A DNA stretch of 64,000 nucleotides from Notolepis coatsorum (GCA_963971535.1 OZ020589.1:88018183-88082182); one strand, 5' to 3'; positions 22,719 to 33,800 are shown, numbered from the stretch's first letter. Numbers and translations are program-made. The notes: generated by a model not told the origin, from the letters alone.

Positions 22719-22736
22719 CTGTTTTGATGAATCCAC
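22719..22736 (-). CDS. slc8a1: Exchanger cassette exon D (18 nt)
   Basis: The microexon GTGGATTCATCAAAACAG is preceded by a T-rich acceptor (CCTTTTTAG) and followed by GTATTG. With the carried G it reads GGFIKT, then a carried G, which matches GGFTIT(G) of mammalian exon D in position and phase. The short length makes chance a concern, but the location between C and E, the phase and the splice signals all agree. Confidence 0.72.
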
Positions 22737-23034
22737 CTAAAAAGGAATGCATGATTTATTTTTAATCATAAATTAAAATACCTTTCGCTGCACACCCTTC
22801 TAAAAGGATGTGTCATTTTCAAAACACGTGTGATTGTTAAAAGTGGCAGCATACTGTACATGCTTTACATTAAAGGGGAACTACACCCAATTGAATAATT
22901 CCTACATGTTATTTCTCTGGTCTAAAACGGTCCAAAGTATTAGTGACCACAAACAAACTCTCTCCTCAAATCCAAAACTGGTTTCTGGCTTTACGAGAAA
23001 GTAGCTCAAATATTGAATGAACCTTCCTAGGCCA

Positions 23035-23216
23035 TGTAAATAACATGTAAATAACATGTAAATAACATCTAAATAACATGGAAATAACATGGAAATAACT
23101 TATAAATAACATGGAAATAACATGGAAATAACATCTAAATAACATGGAAATAACATCTAAATAACATGGAAATAACATCTAAATAACATGGAAATAACAT
23201 CTAAATAACATGGAAA
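23035..23216. repeat. 11/22-bp minisatellite (ATAACATGGAAATAACATCT)
   Basis: About 16 units of ATAACATGGAA alternating with ATAACATCTAA, imperfect at the left. It lies about 300 bp upstream of exon D in gene sense. Confidence 0.9.
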
Positions 23217-23815
23217 TTGTTAATTTGGGTGTTGTTCCTCATTAACTGCTCGGTCATAATAAAATGGTTCATTACTCATCTAATGAACAAATTGTACTTG
23301 AGAAGTAACAGGGTTATAATGCATTCGTAACACATACATAAGTCAGTAGTGTAGCTGAAGGTATAGGTAGTGGTGAAGTACTGTATGCACATTACTTTCT
23401 CTGGCCATTACCAGTCTCTTCCAAGACAGGAAGTAAACTAACTGGTGCTACCTTTACTCATATTATTTCCCCTTAACATATTGAATAAATAATATATTAT
23501 TGTTCCCTCTCACTTTCTTTTAGTTTACTATATGAATAAGAACCAATAATGAGTCAAACAAAGTTAAATTATTTCAGTTTATGGTGTCTGTACAGCCTTC
23601 TTTATTCACTGTGTCCATGGAAACAACAATGAATGCAGCCATAAAGGTATGGGTTTTGTAAGCAGAAAAAACTGTCCGTTTACTTTTCTGATTACTATAT
23701 CACAGCATAACTCATAAATGTTCAGACAGACAAGCTTCATATTTGGAAGCTTTTTCTTTCAATCTAATTTTATTGGGGAGGTCAGTTCTTGTTACAGTAA
23801 TAAGGCACTTTGGAC
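23217..23815. other. Intronic sequence between two minisatellites
   Basis: No gene or element end is recognised. A short segment (CAGAAAAAACTGTCC and neighbours) is AT-rich, unremarkable. Confidence 0.4.
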
Positions 23816-24190
23816 AGAGTTGTGTTTCAGGCTGTGTGCCGTACAGGTGTAGAGGTAGCTCTGTGTAGGAGTGTGTTTCAGGCTGTGTGCCGTACAGGTG
23901 TAGAGGCAGCTCTGTGTAGGAGTGTGTTTCAGGCTGTGTGACATACAGGCGTAGATGCAGCTCTGTGTAGGAGTGTATATCAGGCTGTGTGACGTACAGG
24001 CGTAGAGGCAGCTCTGCGTGGAAGTGTGTTTCAGGCTGTGTGACATAGAGGCAGCTCTGTGTAGGAGTGTGTTTCAGGCTGTGTGACATACAGGCATAGA
24101 GGCAGCTCTGCGTAGGAGTGTGTTTCAGGCTGTGCGACGTACAGGCGTAGAGGCAGCTCTATGTAGGAGTGCGTTTCAGGCAAGTCAAGT
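23816..24190. repeat. 51-bp minisatellite (GTGTTTCAGGCTGTGTGACG...)
   Basis: Seven to eight units with the core TTTCAGGCTGTGTGACGTAC and AGAGGCAGCTCTGTGTAGGA; one unit is shortened near 24045. It forms the open frames of SHSLKHTPTQSC type on the minus strand, which are not genes. Confidence 0.92.
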
Positions 24191-24504
24191 CTTATGAATG
24201 CATTATGACCCTGTTATTTCCCAAGAACAATGCATTAAAGGTAGAATCTGTAATGCCGTCAAACAGCGACCTCTAGGCAAAATAGCAGTGCTTGGTTTAC
24301 ATTATTTGTTTTGGTCTGATGTGTGGGTTGAGGAGGGGTTGTTACTGCTGGCCACACCTTATGAGAAGGTGAGAATAACATGAGAATAACCAGTATGTTT
24401 ACATTTTGTTTTCAAGTGTGCAGAGAGTGATGGACATCAGAGGTGATGAGTGAGATATTAGCAGTAAAAGACAACACAAGTCAGCATGACAGCGAATCAT
24501 ACAG

Positions 24505-24909
24505 CAGTGGTCGATCGATATGGGTTTTTCAATGGCCGATACCGATATTCTCAGAGAGTGGGGAGGCATCTATTAGAATACAATGCTTTAATAATAACAA
24601 ATGAGACACAAAATTGCTGAATGTAAGTTCACCAATGTTAGCTACAGTATCAGCTAGCTAGCTTAGCTGGTTGATGAAAGCTAGGGTTGCCCTTGCTTAC
24701 AATAGCCGAAATAAACATGGAGTTAGCTTAAATGTAACCTGACAAAATATTGCAGTATTTTTTCCTTTCAAAATATTGAAATTTGGAGTCCTTTTAAGCT
24801 AAGACGAATTGGTATCGGATTCCTTGTGATCTCTAGGTTCATACGATACCATAATTCCAATTTAAAAATTGTCAATATCAGCAAACCAATAATATCTGGT
24901 CGACCGCTG
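24505..24909. mobile_element. hAT-type MITE (CAGTGGTCGATCGATATG ends)
   Basis: TIR CAGTGGTCGATCG/CGACCGCTG bounds a 405-bp element with a perfect 8-bp target duplication TCATACAG (24497-24504, 24910-24917). A diverged relative lies at 27600-27955. It ends 50 bp from exon C. Confidence 0.9.
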
Positions 24910-24959
24910 TCATACAGTACAGCAAGGACACCAACAACAAAAAAAACTAGACGTCTTAC

Positions 24960-24980
24960 CGGTTTCCTGAAGCAACATGG
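24960..24980 (-). CDS. slc8a1: Exchanger cassette exon C (21 nt)
   Basis: This is a microexon with acceptor CATCAG and donor GTAAG. With the G carried over from exon A or B it encodes AMLLQET plus a carried G, comparable to ALLLNEL of mammalian exon C. The length is a multiple of three and both borders are phase 1, so inclusion or skipping keeps the frame. A hAT MITE ends only 50 bp downstream in the gene's sense (24909). Confidence 0.85.
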
Positions 24981-25224
24981 CTGATGATGTGATGAGAGGA
25001 AACAAAATGAGAAACAACATGAGACAGATGACAGTGAGCGAGAGACAGTGAGACACTAGTGACAGCGATGGCAGGGGAGCAGGCAGAGGTGGAGGACAGA
25101 CTCTGAACCAATCCTCTGGTCTAAGACAGTCCAAAACATACAAGTGAAAAATTAACAACTCTTCCAAGTCTAAAAACTAGACTGCAAAAACTCAAACTTG
25201 TGACGTCATCGGGTGTTTATTTAT

Positions 25225-25712
25225 TGTAACTGTAATTGTATATTATAACCGATAGGGCGTACGTAATTTTAAAATGCTCTTATGTACTTTAGATACTATT
25301 GCTACCATGTATGTGTTTCATTACTTGTATATATACATACATACCAATTATTCGCCTGTTCTATTCTCCATGTTCTATCATCCACAGCAACACTATATTA
25401 TCACTGATAATTTCATGTTTCTTTTTGTTGTGGATCTATTGTGATGTTTCTTCTTGACCTGTAAAGCCCTTGGGGTCAATTCCATGTGATCTCGGGCTAT
25501 ACAAATACATTTGATTTGATTTGATACAGATCCTCATCTGCACCTTTGTTTACACTGTTTATTTTTCTCATATTTTCTAATCTATCTAATTTTATTGCCT
25601 ATATTTATGTCTTTCTACTATTACCCTACCCATACCTGTACCTCCCCCATGCTACTATGACGCCTGAATTTCCCAAAGGGGATCAATAATGAGATATCTT
25701 GTCTTATAACGT
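25225..25712 (+). mobile_element. LINE 3' UTR fragment, split by an L2-type tail
   Basis: The sequence ATAACCGATAGGGC...CTCATCTGCACCTTTGTTTA...ACCTGTACCTCCCCCATGCT and the end AATTTCCCAAAGGGGATCAA with (ATATCTTGTCTT) match a second copy at 51930-52215. A separate tail (CTTGACCTGTAAAGCCCTTG to ATTTGATTTGATTTGATA, 25262-25527) interrupts it. Confidence 0.7.
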
Positions 25713-26860
25713 CTGAAGCTGCTCCATAGATAATGAAGGTGGGGAAGATATTGAAGGTGACACTGAGAGCACCCAGGGGGATGTTCTGAGTATACAGGTA
25801 CATACTGTACATGTTCTATTTCAGAACTCAGAACACTACTATAGAATGGGTATAAAAAAAGAAAACAAATGTTCTGTGGGTCCACAATATCAGTCTCCCG
25901 CTCATTGTCAACGGAGCAGCTCCAGACTTGATACCTGATGACATCACAAGTTTGAATCTTCTCTGGTTTCTGGTTTTGGGAGAGAGTACTGTAGCTTGTG
26001 TGCACAAATATTGATGGAACTTTAGGAATTAAGGAATTCTTAATTTGGGTGGTGTTGCCCTTTAACTCTTGTTGTCTAGGATTGATTTAGAGCTCAATAA
26101 TGTATTGTAAACAGCAGAATTTCATCAGTCCTTAGTCCATTATAATGACCACAGGCCGTGTGAATAACAGGATATGCATTGTTGGCAGTGTGTACCGTAA
26201 GTAGAAGGTCGTTCTAGAATGTCCTGCAGCACATAATATATCATTAATATCATTGATTGATTGTTGATTGAATGATTGTTAGTTGTTTTAGTATGTACTC
26301 AAAACAACACTCAAAATGGCGTTAGGAACCGAGGCTAGTTAGCAATGACAGTGGAAACGTGTTTGATTGAACATCACATGAAGTCAAGAGCTCCACGTGA
26401 TGTCATGTCTTCTGGAAATTACATCATAATGACATCACAGGTACTCGAGGCAAAAAAATAAACGCAACTCTGCTGAACCCTGCAATCTCTACCCTGGACC
26501 CAATGACACCCTCTCCCAATATCTTTTTTACCAGTGGCAAGGCTTGATCGACAGCATTAATTAACGAAGGGGCGAGAGCAGCCTAGCAACAGTGGAGAAT
26601 GGAAGCCAATGGAAGATAAAGGTGAAGGGAGAGTGGTGCGTGAAGTGAATGGAAGAGAAGGTTTTGTCAGACAAGGTCAGGGGCCAATATTTATCACACG
26701 TCTAAGAGTGGAAGTACTGTTCTAGGATCAGTGCTCAGGTCACACGACCATATACACCTTCACTATGACTTCATGAGCCAATCTGGTCTCTGGTCAGCAC
26801 TCCCACTTCGAGACTTTGATAAATACAGGTCCGTGCTCTACTCTGAGGGGGACTCCCACA
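25713..26860. other. Intron between exons B and C, no gene recognised
   Basis: Contains no convincing coding exon. A minus-strand open frame at 25621-25812 has a hydrophobic segment but no splice-consistent match to the exchanger. A segment at 26690-26800 (CTGTTCTAGGATCAGTGCTC) resembles a dispersed fish repeat. Confidence 0.4.
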
Positions 26861-26861
26861 C

Positions 26862-26965
26862 CTGTCCACTTCTTCCTCTTCCAATAGGGCTCCTGCAGCT
26901 CTATGCAGAAGCCGGCCTGCTTATCATACTCCTCGTGGTCAAGTATTCTAACCGCTATGGTCTTC
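26862..26965 (-). CDS. slc8a1: Exchanger exon B (mutually exclusive, CBD2)
   Basis: The exon is 104 nt, with acceptor TTCACAG and donor GTGTGG. It encodes 34 residues in the same frame as exon A, starting KTIAVRILDHEEYDKQAG. Compared with exon A, the second Asp of the DD pair is His and the Lys of NK is replaced by Ala. Mammalian exon B also differs from A at these two kinds of position, which is known to weaken calcium binding by CBD2. The change here is to His and Ala rather than Arg and Cys. The C-terminal part is Trp- and Lys-rich, as in B exons. It lies 2.0 kb downstream of exon A in the gene's sense. Confidence 0.9.
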
Positions 26966-26989
26966 CTGTGAAGGGGACACAGAGATAGG

Positions 26990-27590
26990 GCACAAAAACA
27001 GAAAGAAATGGGAGAGGTAAGGGGCTGAGGGGAGGGGTAATTCAGGGGGGGGGTCATGCAAGTTCACACATTCAAGCACACCAAGACTTGTGACAGGTCC
27101 TCCGTCTCCATGGCCCTTGAGTCACCGTGGTACTGTATGAGTGTCAGGGTCTTTGCACGCTCTCACCAGGCCTCGTGTGGCATACAAGGAAGAACTTTAG
27201 CATTTATACTATGTGCACAGATATGGTCAGGGACATCACCACTAGCCCAGGAGACTTACAGTAGGGCAGATCTAAGGCCACCCCAGAGGACAGACTTTGT
27301 TTGGTGTGTGAGTTAGAGGTGGAATTGAGAACACAAGGTTCACTTTTTGTTTTACTATCCTGTTCTTGAGCAGGATGAATATGAACAACTTGAGTTGTGC
27401 TTCAGGAAGGGAATTATTTTTGTAGCAGATTTTATTTTTCAAGCTTGGGAGAGAAGACAGAATACTTTGTTTAAAAAACTGAGCTGTAATCTGAATTTAT
27501 GTTATCTGTATTTTGACACAACAATCGGCCATGGTATTTTTGGTAAATTATATGAATATGTAATTCCATGTGCGAATAAATAAATGATGA
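26990..27590. other. Intron between exons A and B, no feature recognised
   Basis: Unique-looking sequence; a (GAT)n run lies at 27584-27606. Confidence 0.4.
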
Positions 27591-27599
27591 TGATGATGA

Positions 27600-27955
27600 T
27601 GATGATATTTAGAGAGCAGGGAGATATAATGCATCTGATAAAATACTGCAATTTAATAATAACAAATCAGAGATAAAATTGCTAAACATAAATGCATCAA
27701 TGTTAGCTATAGTAGGTAGTGATTACATGTTTGCAGTTGGTAACATTACAATTGTACTAGGAATTGGATATAAAATATTGCATTTTTATTGTATTTTATT
27801 CCTTGTAATCTCTAGCTTTATATGATACCATTATTATTGCCCTAGCATTAAAATTTGCCTGCTAGATCCCACGAAGAATGGCAATGTCGGCAATACCGGT
27901 ATTTTTTTAAATGGCCAATATCAGCCAGTAGACTGATATATTGGTCAAACCACGA
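27600..27955. mobile_element. Diverged hAT MITE relic
   Basis: The internal sequence (TAATAACAAATCAGAGATAA, ATTCCTTGTAATCTCTAGCT, then GATACCATTATTATTGCC) parallels the MITE at 24505-24909, and the right side keeps AATATCAGCCAGTAGACTG. The left TIR is lost. Confidence 0.65.
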
Positions 27956-28930
27956 AGTCTTTGGCTTGTGCATTTATAGCAAATAAGAACTCTTTGAACA
28001 GAGAGGGGACTCCAAAACTCAACGCAAAGCACTCAGGACAACTCCCCTCTAGAGTAGGAGAGTGGTGGAACTCGTTGTAACGGTGTGTTCGGTCGGTCCT
28101 GGTCAAGTCGTAAACTCATCATGTGACCGAGTCGTATACTAGGTGATAGAGTTCAGGTCAGAGAGGGTATCAGTGAGATTTCAGGTCCGCTAGTTAGGTC
28201 ATAACATCAGGACCAATCAGATCCAGAAGATTCAGCAGATTATTCAACATCACTTTAGTGTTGCAGGTGAATCTTCCCAGCATGTCAACATCATATTTCT
28301 GATGATACTGTTCATAATAAAGTATGTTTCCACCACAAAAGGTGAAAGGTCACTGATACGTCACTGACACTTGTGTTCGTAGGGACGACAACAATTAATT
28401 TGAAACGCTTTAAACTCGAGCCGTGTTTGAGTGAAGCTGCGTCTGTCCGCCTCTGTTCGCATATTTCCATTGTCTTTGTTTGCATTGTCTTTGTTTACAT
28501 TGTCTTTATTTACATTGTCTTTGTTTGCATTCGCCTCTAGATTTAATTCTGCGTTGTATTTGAGCTTTTCGATTTGTCTGAAACAAGGTCATGAAGCCAA
28601 ATGGACCTTCTCACTGACCCCAGATCAGCACTCCTACTATGGGAAGCTTTGTGAATATGAGGAAGATAGTTCTGTTATCAAAAATGCCAAACTCTGGATC
28701 TAAACCAATTGAATTTAGGTTTGACTGATTTAAGCCAAAAAAAAAAAAAAAAAACATAACCCAATGTATCTAATGCTCCCTTTGAACTTGGGAATTTAAA
28801 TCATGGTGCTCCTTCCTGTATGCCATGGAGATGGGTTTGAGCTAACAAAGGTAATTAGTCGTGTGTCTGGACCCAGTGGACTATGACACAGCATAAGGGC
28901 CTCCCAGGGGGCGGGGTTAAAATGTCCTAG
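27956..28930. other. Intronic sequence downstream of exon A (gene sense), no gene
   Basis: Contains a short (ATTGTCTTTGTTTACATTG)n array at 28465-28535, an A-run at 28738-28755, and a tandem GGGGGCGGGGTTAAAATG pair at 28907-28947 right next to the exon A donor. Nothing else is seen. Confidence 0.5.
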
Positions 28931-28964
28931 GGGGCGGGGTTAAAATGTGGGAAGAGGGCCCCAC

Positions 28965-29071
28965 CTTTCCTGTCACTCATTTCCACCAGGCGGGGTTCTC
29001 CGAGCTCCATGAAGAAGTTCTTGTTTTTCTCATACTCCTCGTCATCGATTATATTGATCTGTATAGTTTTG
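28965..29071 (-). CDS. slc8a1: Exchanger exon A (mutually exclusive, CBD2)
   Basis: The exon is 107 nt, with acceptor TTTCAG and donor GTGGGG. It completes the split codon left by exon 2, encodes 35 residues beginning KTIQINIIDDEEYEKNK, and leaves one base (G) for the next exon. It closely matches the A-type exon of NCX1, found in excitable-tissue isoforms of mammals. The IDDEEYEKNK segment supplies CBD2 calcium-coordinating acids and the lysine that distinguishes A from B. A poly-purine run lies immediately beyond the acceptor at 29080-29110, so the sense strand has a strong CT-rich polypyrimidine tract. A 35-bp minisatellite begins about 190 bp upstream in the gene's sense. Confidence 0.92.
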
Positions 29072-29261
29072 CTGAAACAGAGAGAGAGAGAGAGAAGAGG
29101 AAGAAGAAAAGAGGTTGCAGAGAGAGAAGCGTGTGGAACGCACAAGCATGACGAAGGGCAGGAAAGATGAGGCATGCATCATCAAACAGAGAGAAGAGAA
29201 GAGAAGTGCAAAGCAAGGCTGTAAGGGTGGTCTGCAGATGATGGCGGTAAAACAAGACAAC

Positions 29262-30640
29262 GCTATTAAAACCAACCCTGTCAAACAACTACAGAATACT
29301 GTAAAAACAACCCTTTCAAACAACTACAGAATACTGTAAAAACAACCCTGTCAAACAACTACAGAATACTGTAAAACAACCCTGTCAAACAACTACAGAA
29401 TACTGTCAAAACTACCCTGTCAAACAACTACAGAATACTGTAAAAACAACCCTTTCAAACAACTACAGAATACTGTAAAAACTACCCTGTCAAACAACTA
29501 CAGAATACTGTAAAAACAACCCTGTCAAACAACTACAGAATACTGTAAAAACAACCCTTTCAAACAACTACAGAATACTGTAAAAACTACCCTGTCAAAC
29601 AACTACAGAATACTGTAAAAACAACCCTGTCAAACAACTACAGAATACTGTAAAAACAACCCTGTCAAACAACTACAGAATACTGTAAAAACAACCCTGT
29701 CAAACAACTACAGAATACTGTAAAAACTACCCTGTCAAACAACTACAGAATACTGTAAAAACAACCCTGTCAAACAACTACAGAATACTGTAAAAACAAC
29801 CCTGTCAAACAACTACAGAATACTGTAAAAACTACCCTGTCAAACAACTACATAATACTGTAAAAACAACCCTGTCAAACAACTACAGAATACTGTAAAA
29901 ACAACCCTGTCAAACAACTACAGAATACTGTAAAAACAACTCTGTCAAACAACTACAGAATACTGTAAAAACAACCCTGTCAAACAACTACAGAATACTG
30001 TAAAAACAACCCTGTCAAACAACTACAGAATACTGTAAAAACTACCCTGTCAAACAACTACATAATACTGTAAAAACAACCCTGTCAAACAACTACAGAA
30101 TACTGTAAAAACAACCCTGTCAAACAACTACAGAATACTGTAAAAACAACTCTGTCAAACAACTACAGAATACTGTCAAAACCAACCCAGTCAAACAACT
30201 ACAGAACATCACTGTAAAAAACAACCCTGTCAAACCATTACAGAACAGCACTGTAAAAAGCAACCATGTAAAACAACTACATAACAGCACTGTAAAAAGC
30301 AACCCTGTAAAACAACCACAGAACAACAGAACAGCACTGAAAAAAATTAAATAAAAAAGACCTGCTGTCAAACAACTACAGAACAGCACTGTAAAAAAAC
30401 AACCCTGTCAAACCATTACAGAACAGCACTGAAAAAAATTAAATAAAAAAATACCTGCTGTCAAACAACTACAGAACAGCACTGTAAAAAACAACCCTGT
30501 CAAACCATTACAGAACAGCACTGAAAAAAATTAAATAAAAGACCTGCTGTCAAACAACTACAGAAGAGCACTATAAAAAAATCAACCCTGTCAAACAACT
30601 ACAGAACAATACTGTAAAAAGCTATTTGCAATTATGTAAG
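29262..30640. repeat. 35-bp minisatellite (CAACTACAGAATACTGTAAA...)
   Basis: About 26 well-conserved 35-bp units to 30180, then longer, degenerate units with AAAAAATTAAATAAAA inserts to 30640. On the exchanger sense strand each unit contains TTTTTACAG and TTCTGTAG, both acceptor-like. It begins about 190 bp upstream of exon A. Confidence 0.95.
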
Positions 30641-30714
30641 AAGATGCAGCTTGGCTAGTTTAGGTTATATATGTGTTCATAGTAATATGGACTGGCTCAG
30701 GACAAGCAGTTTGG

Positions 30715-30885
30715 CAAGTTTAGGGCTTATATTGAATAGAATAGAATAGAATAGAATAGAATAGAATAGAAGTACTTTATTGATCCCGAGGGAAATTCAG
30801 CACTACAGAGTGCTCACAGTAAACATTTAGGTAGTCAAAAATCTAAAATCACAAATAAGAACAAGGAATAAAAATACAGTCCGGG
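30715..30885 (-). mobile_element. LINE 3' tail, minus strand, with (ATAGA)n
   Basis: An (AATAG)n tail followed by TTTATTGATCCCGAGGGAAA, the inverse of the TTTCCCTCGGGATAAATAAA end seen at 49390-49425. Only the 3' end is present. Confidence 0.75.
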
Positions 30886-31400
30886 ATATAGGTGTAGGTG
30901 CTCATAGTAATACGGACTGGCCCGGGACAAGCAGTGTGGCTAGTTTAGGATTTATAGCTGCTCATAGTAATACGGACTGGCAGAGGACAAGCAGCTTAAC
31001 TCAGAAGTGTGTTGCTTTTGTGGAGAGTGTGGAAAGTAAGCAATGGATGTATTTATCAACTCTAAGTTGATGACAACAAAAAGCCTTCCAGAGGTTTTGT
31101 TGCGCTGGTGGGTGATGTTGCCTTGAAGTCTTGGACACTGAGCAAAGCCGAAAGTGATAAAGCAACATCTATTGGCCAGTTCCTGGGAGGACGAGGAGAG
31201 AAAGGAGTACAGGCTGACAGTTAGGACAAACATACTTTTGGAAGCCTGTGGAATCTTGCCCTCATCCATTTGAATGATTGTTTAAATGGACATATTTGGG
31301 TTGGGGGTGGATAGATATTTTGTCTTTGTAAAACTGGGGCTCTGTGAATTCAGATTGCCAGTAGGTACAGCCAGATGTGGTTGACCGCTGTCCATATTAT
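30886..31400. other. Intron 2 sequence, no feature recognised
   Basis: Contains two copies of a GCTCATAGTAATACGGACTG motif (30900, 30960) and a third at 30675. No ORF of interest. Confidence 0.4.
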
Positions 31401-32217
31401 TTACAACTGTTTCTGCGTGTGGCTGTGTATCACTAGTGTCTGTTTCTGCGTGTGGCTGTGTATCACTTGTGTCTGTTTCTGCGTGTGGCTGTGTTTCACT
31501 AGTGTCTGTTTCTGCGTGTGGCTGTGTATCACTAGTGTCTGTTTCTGCGTGTGGCTGTGTATCACTAGTGTCTGTTTCTGTGTATGGCTGTGTATCACTA
31601 GTGTCTGTTTCTGTGTGTGGCTGTGTATCACTAGTGTCTGTTTCTGCGTGTGGCTGTGTATCACTAGTGTCTGTTTCTGCGTGTGGCTGTGTATCACTAG
31701 TGTCTGTTTCTGCGTGTGGCTGTGTATCACTAGTGTCTGTTTCTGCGTGTGGCTGTGTATCACTAGTGTCTGTTTCTGTGTATGGCTGTGTATCACTAGT
31801 GTCTGTTTCTGTGTGTGGCTGTGTATCACTAGTGTCTGTTTCTGCGTGTGGCTGTGTTTCACTAGTGTCTGTTTCTGCGTGTGGCTGTGTTTCACTAGTG
31901 TCTGTTTCTGCATGTGGCTGTGTTTCACTAGTGTCTGTTTCTGTGTGTGGCTGTGTATCACTAGTGTCTGTTTCTGCGTGTGGCTGTGTATCACTAGTGT
32001 CTGTTTCTGCGTGTGGCTGTGTTTCACTAGTGTCTGTTTCTGCGTGTGGCTGTGTTTCACTAGTGTCTGTTTCTGCATGTGGCTGTGTTTCACTAGTGTC
32101 TGTTTCTGCGTGTGGCTGTGTTTCACTAGTGTCTGTTTCTGCGTGTGGCTGTGTATCACTTGTGTCTGTTTCTGCGTGTGGCTGTGTATCACTTGTGTCT
32201 GTTTCTGCATGTGGTTG
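31401..32217. repeat. 33-bp minisatellite (TGTTTCTGCGTGTGGCTGTG...)
   Basis: About 25 units of 33 bp. Being a multiple of three and stop-free, it is open in several frames on both strands (281-, 267-, 325- and 281-codon frames). None has a gene context. Unit variants (TATCAC/TTTCAC, GCGTG/GTGTG/GCATG) show blocks of repeated order. Confidence 0.95.
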
Positions 32218-32420
32218 TGAAGAAAAGGATTTTGCATAGCAAACATAGCAAAAATGCATGAAGATTATATACTTTCACATTTGAAACCTGTCAACTTCAA
32301 GAGGACGTAATCAGAGCAGCATAACTGCACCATATACTGTACCACTTTAACATAACCTTTAATCAGAGCAGCATAACTGGATCACATACCACTTTAACAT
32401 AACATTTAACCTCTTCCACC
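32218..32420. mobile_element. Element segment shared with 34300-34420 and 53345-53815
   Basis: GAAGAAAAGGATTTTGCATA, AGAGCAGCATAACTG and CATACCACTTTAACATAACC recur at the other two places, so these are parts of one dispersed element family. The ends are not resolved here. Confidence 0.6.
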
Positions 32421-32494
32421 CGGAGCCTATTTTCTGAAAATCTGTCTAAAATACATACCTAAGTAAATGGAATATTGCTCCACTTCTACAAGGT

Positions 32495-33800
32495 CCATTT
32501 GCATATTCTTGGTATCTAGGGACATCTATGGACCTCAGTGAATGTATTCCCAGTGTCAGAAATATTGTGTCTATTACTAGGCTTGCTTAAATTGTGATGA
32601 AACAAAGGAGAATATGAATTATGATTTTTCTTTGCAGTGAATAACACCATGCTAATAATGACCAAACATTACAAACTGCCACTGATCTCGTTCAGTACCT
32701 TCTTGAGATCATGTGTACAAAAAGTCTAAGGAAATGAATAAAGGGAAGATGATTAAACAGAAGGTTCTGTAGATACAGTACTAAGGATGCCCCGATCGAT
32801 CGGCCAGCGATCGGTATCGGCCGATATTCAGTATAAATATGAGATCGGTGAATTCCGATAATGCTTTATTTTCGCCGATCGTGAAAACCGATCGAAAAAC
32901 ATGATCCAATTCTTAGCGGAGATCTCACTCGCTGAGTTCTATCTCAGACACATGGAGCTGCAAACTGCCGCTCCTCCTCCTCCCTGCCCCTCCCTTACCC
33001 GTGTAAACACAGAGGAGGCTCCGCTCTAGTCTAGTGCATGAGATCTCCGTGAGCTAACGTTAGCTACCTAGCTATCGTTACTGTTTAAACAGAATGACCC
33101 AGTCAACTATTCACTTTTAGTTTAATACATGAGGCATTGTCTAACGGTATCTAGCCGGCTAGCTACTGATAGCTCCTGATATCAACAAATGCTCCAGCAA
33201 TAGTCTAGTAGTGCATGTTGATACCTCCGTTAGCTCACGTTAGCTCACTGTTCAACACGAAATGTCCCAGTAAACTAAATAGTTCACTGAGGCGTTGTCT
33301 TAACGTTATCTAGCCGGTAGCAGTAGCTACAGATAGCTCCGGATATCAATGTCTTATAACATTGATTCGATGCGTATTTGAGCCCCGGCTTGCATCGCAG
33401 TCACGAACGGGGCTAGCTGAGGGAGTAGGGTATATCTGCAGAGCCGCAGATACCCTGCTGAGGGCATGTTGAATGTGATTTGACCAAAGCAGAGTATACA
33501 CACAGACAGTGGAGATAGCGAGCATTTTGACTTGTTGCGTGGTGGCGATGTCTCGCAGATAATACAACTACAAGTATAATATATATATATTTTATTAAAA
33601 TTCTTTTTTTAAAAGTTTTTTTTTTAATATAAAACCAAAAACGATCGGTATTGGATCGGTATCGGCCGATATGGCTCAAGACGATCGGTGATCGGTATCG
33701 GTGGCAAAAAACGTGATCGGGGCATCCCTATACAGTACTGAATTCTCCCATCCGGACCAATGCCATTTGAAATATTATTATAGAATATAGAATAACAGGC
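32495..33800. mobile_element. hAT relic (TAGTGCTGTCAGG family), interrupted
   Basis: The segments TCCATTTGCATATTCTTGGT, GGGACATCTATGGACCTCAG and ATGTATTCCCAGTGTCAGAA match the inverse of the MITE at 14591-15329 and the relic at 34700-37074. The MITE at 32782-33730 splits it. Confidence 0.7.
32782..33730. mobile_element. hAT-type MITE (TAAGGATGCCCCGATC ends)
   Basis: TIRs TAAGGATGCCCCGATC and the inverse of TAGGGATGCCCCGATC bound 949 bp, with a perfect 8-bp target duplication TACAGTAC (32774-32781, 33731-33738). The ends are rich in GATCGGTATCGG iterations. No transposase is seen. Confidence 0.92.

Noticed and set aside
25621..25812. Minus frame with a hydrophobic segment vaguely like the last exchanger helices
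   Set aside because: It lies between exons B and C, out of order for a membrane exon, without matching splice phase, and overlaps a LINE 3' end.
28431..28703. 90-codon frame with FALSLFTLSLF repeats
   Set aside because: It is produced by the short ATTGTCTTTGTTTAC tandem repeat; no other support.
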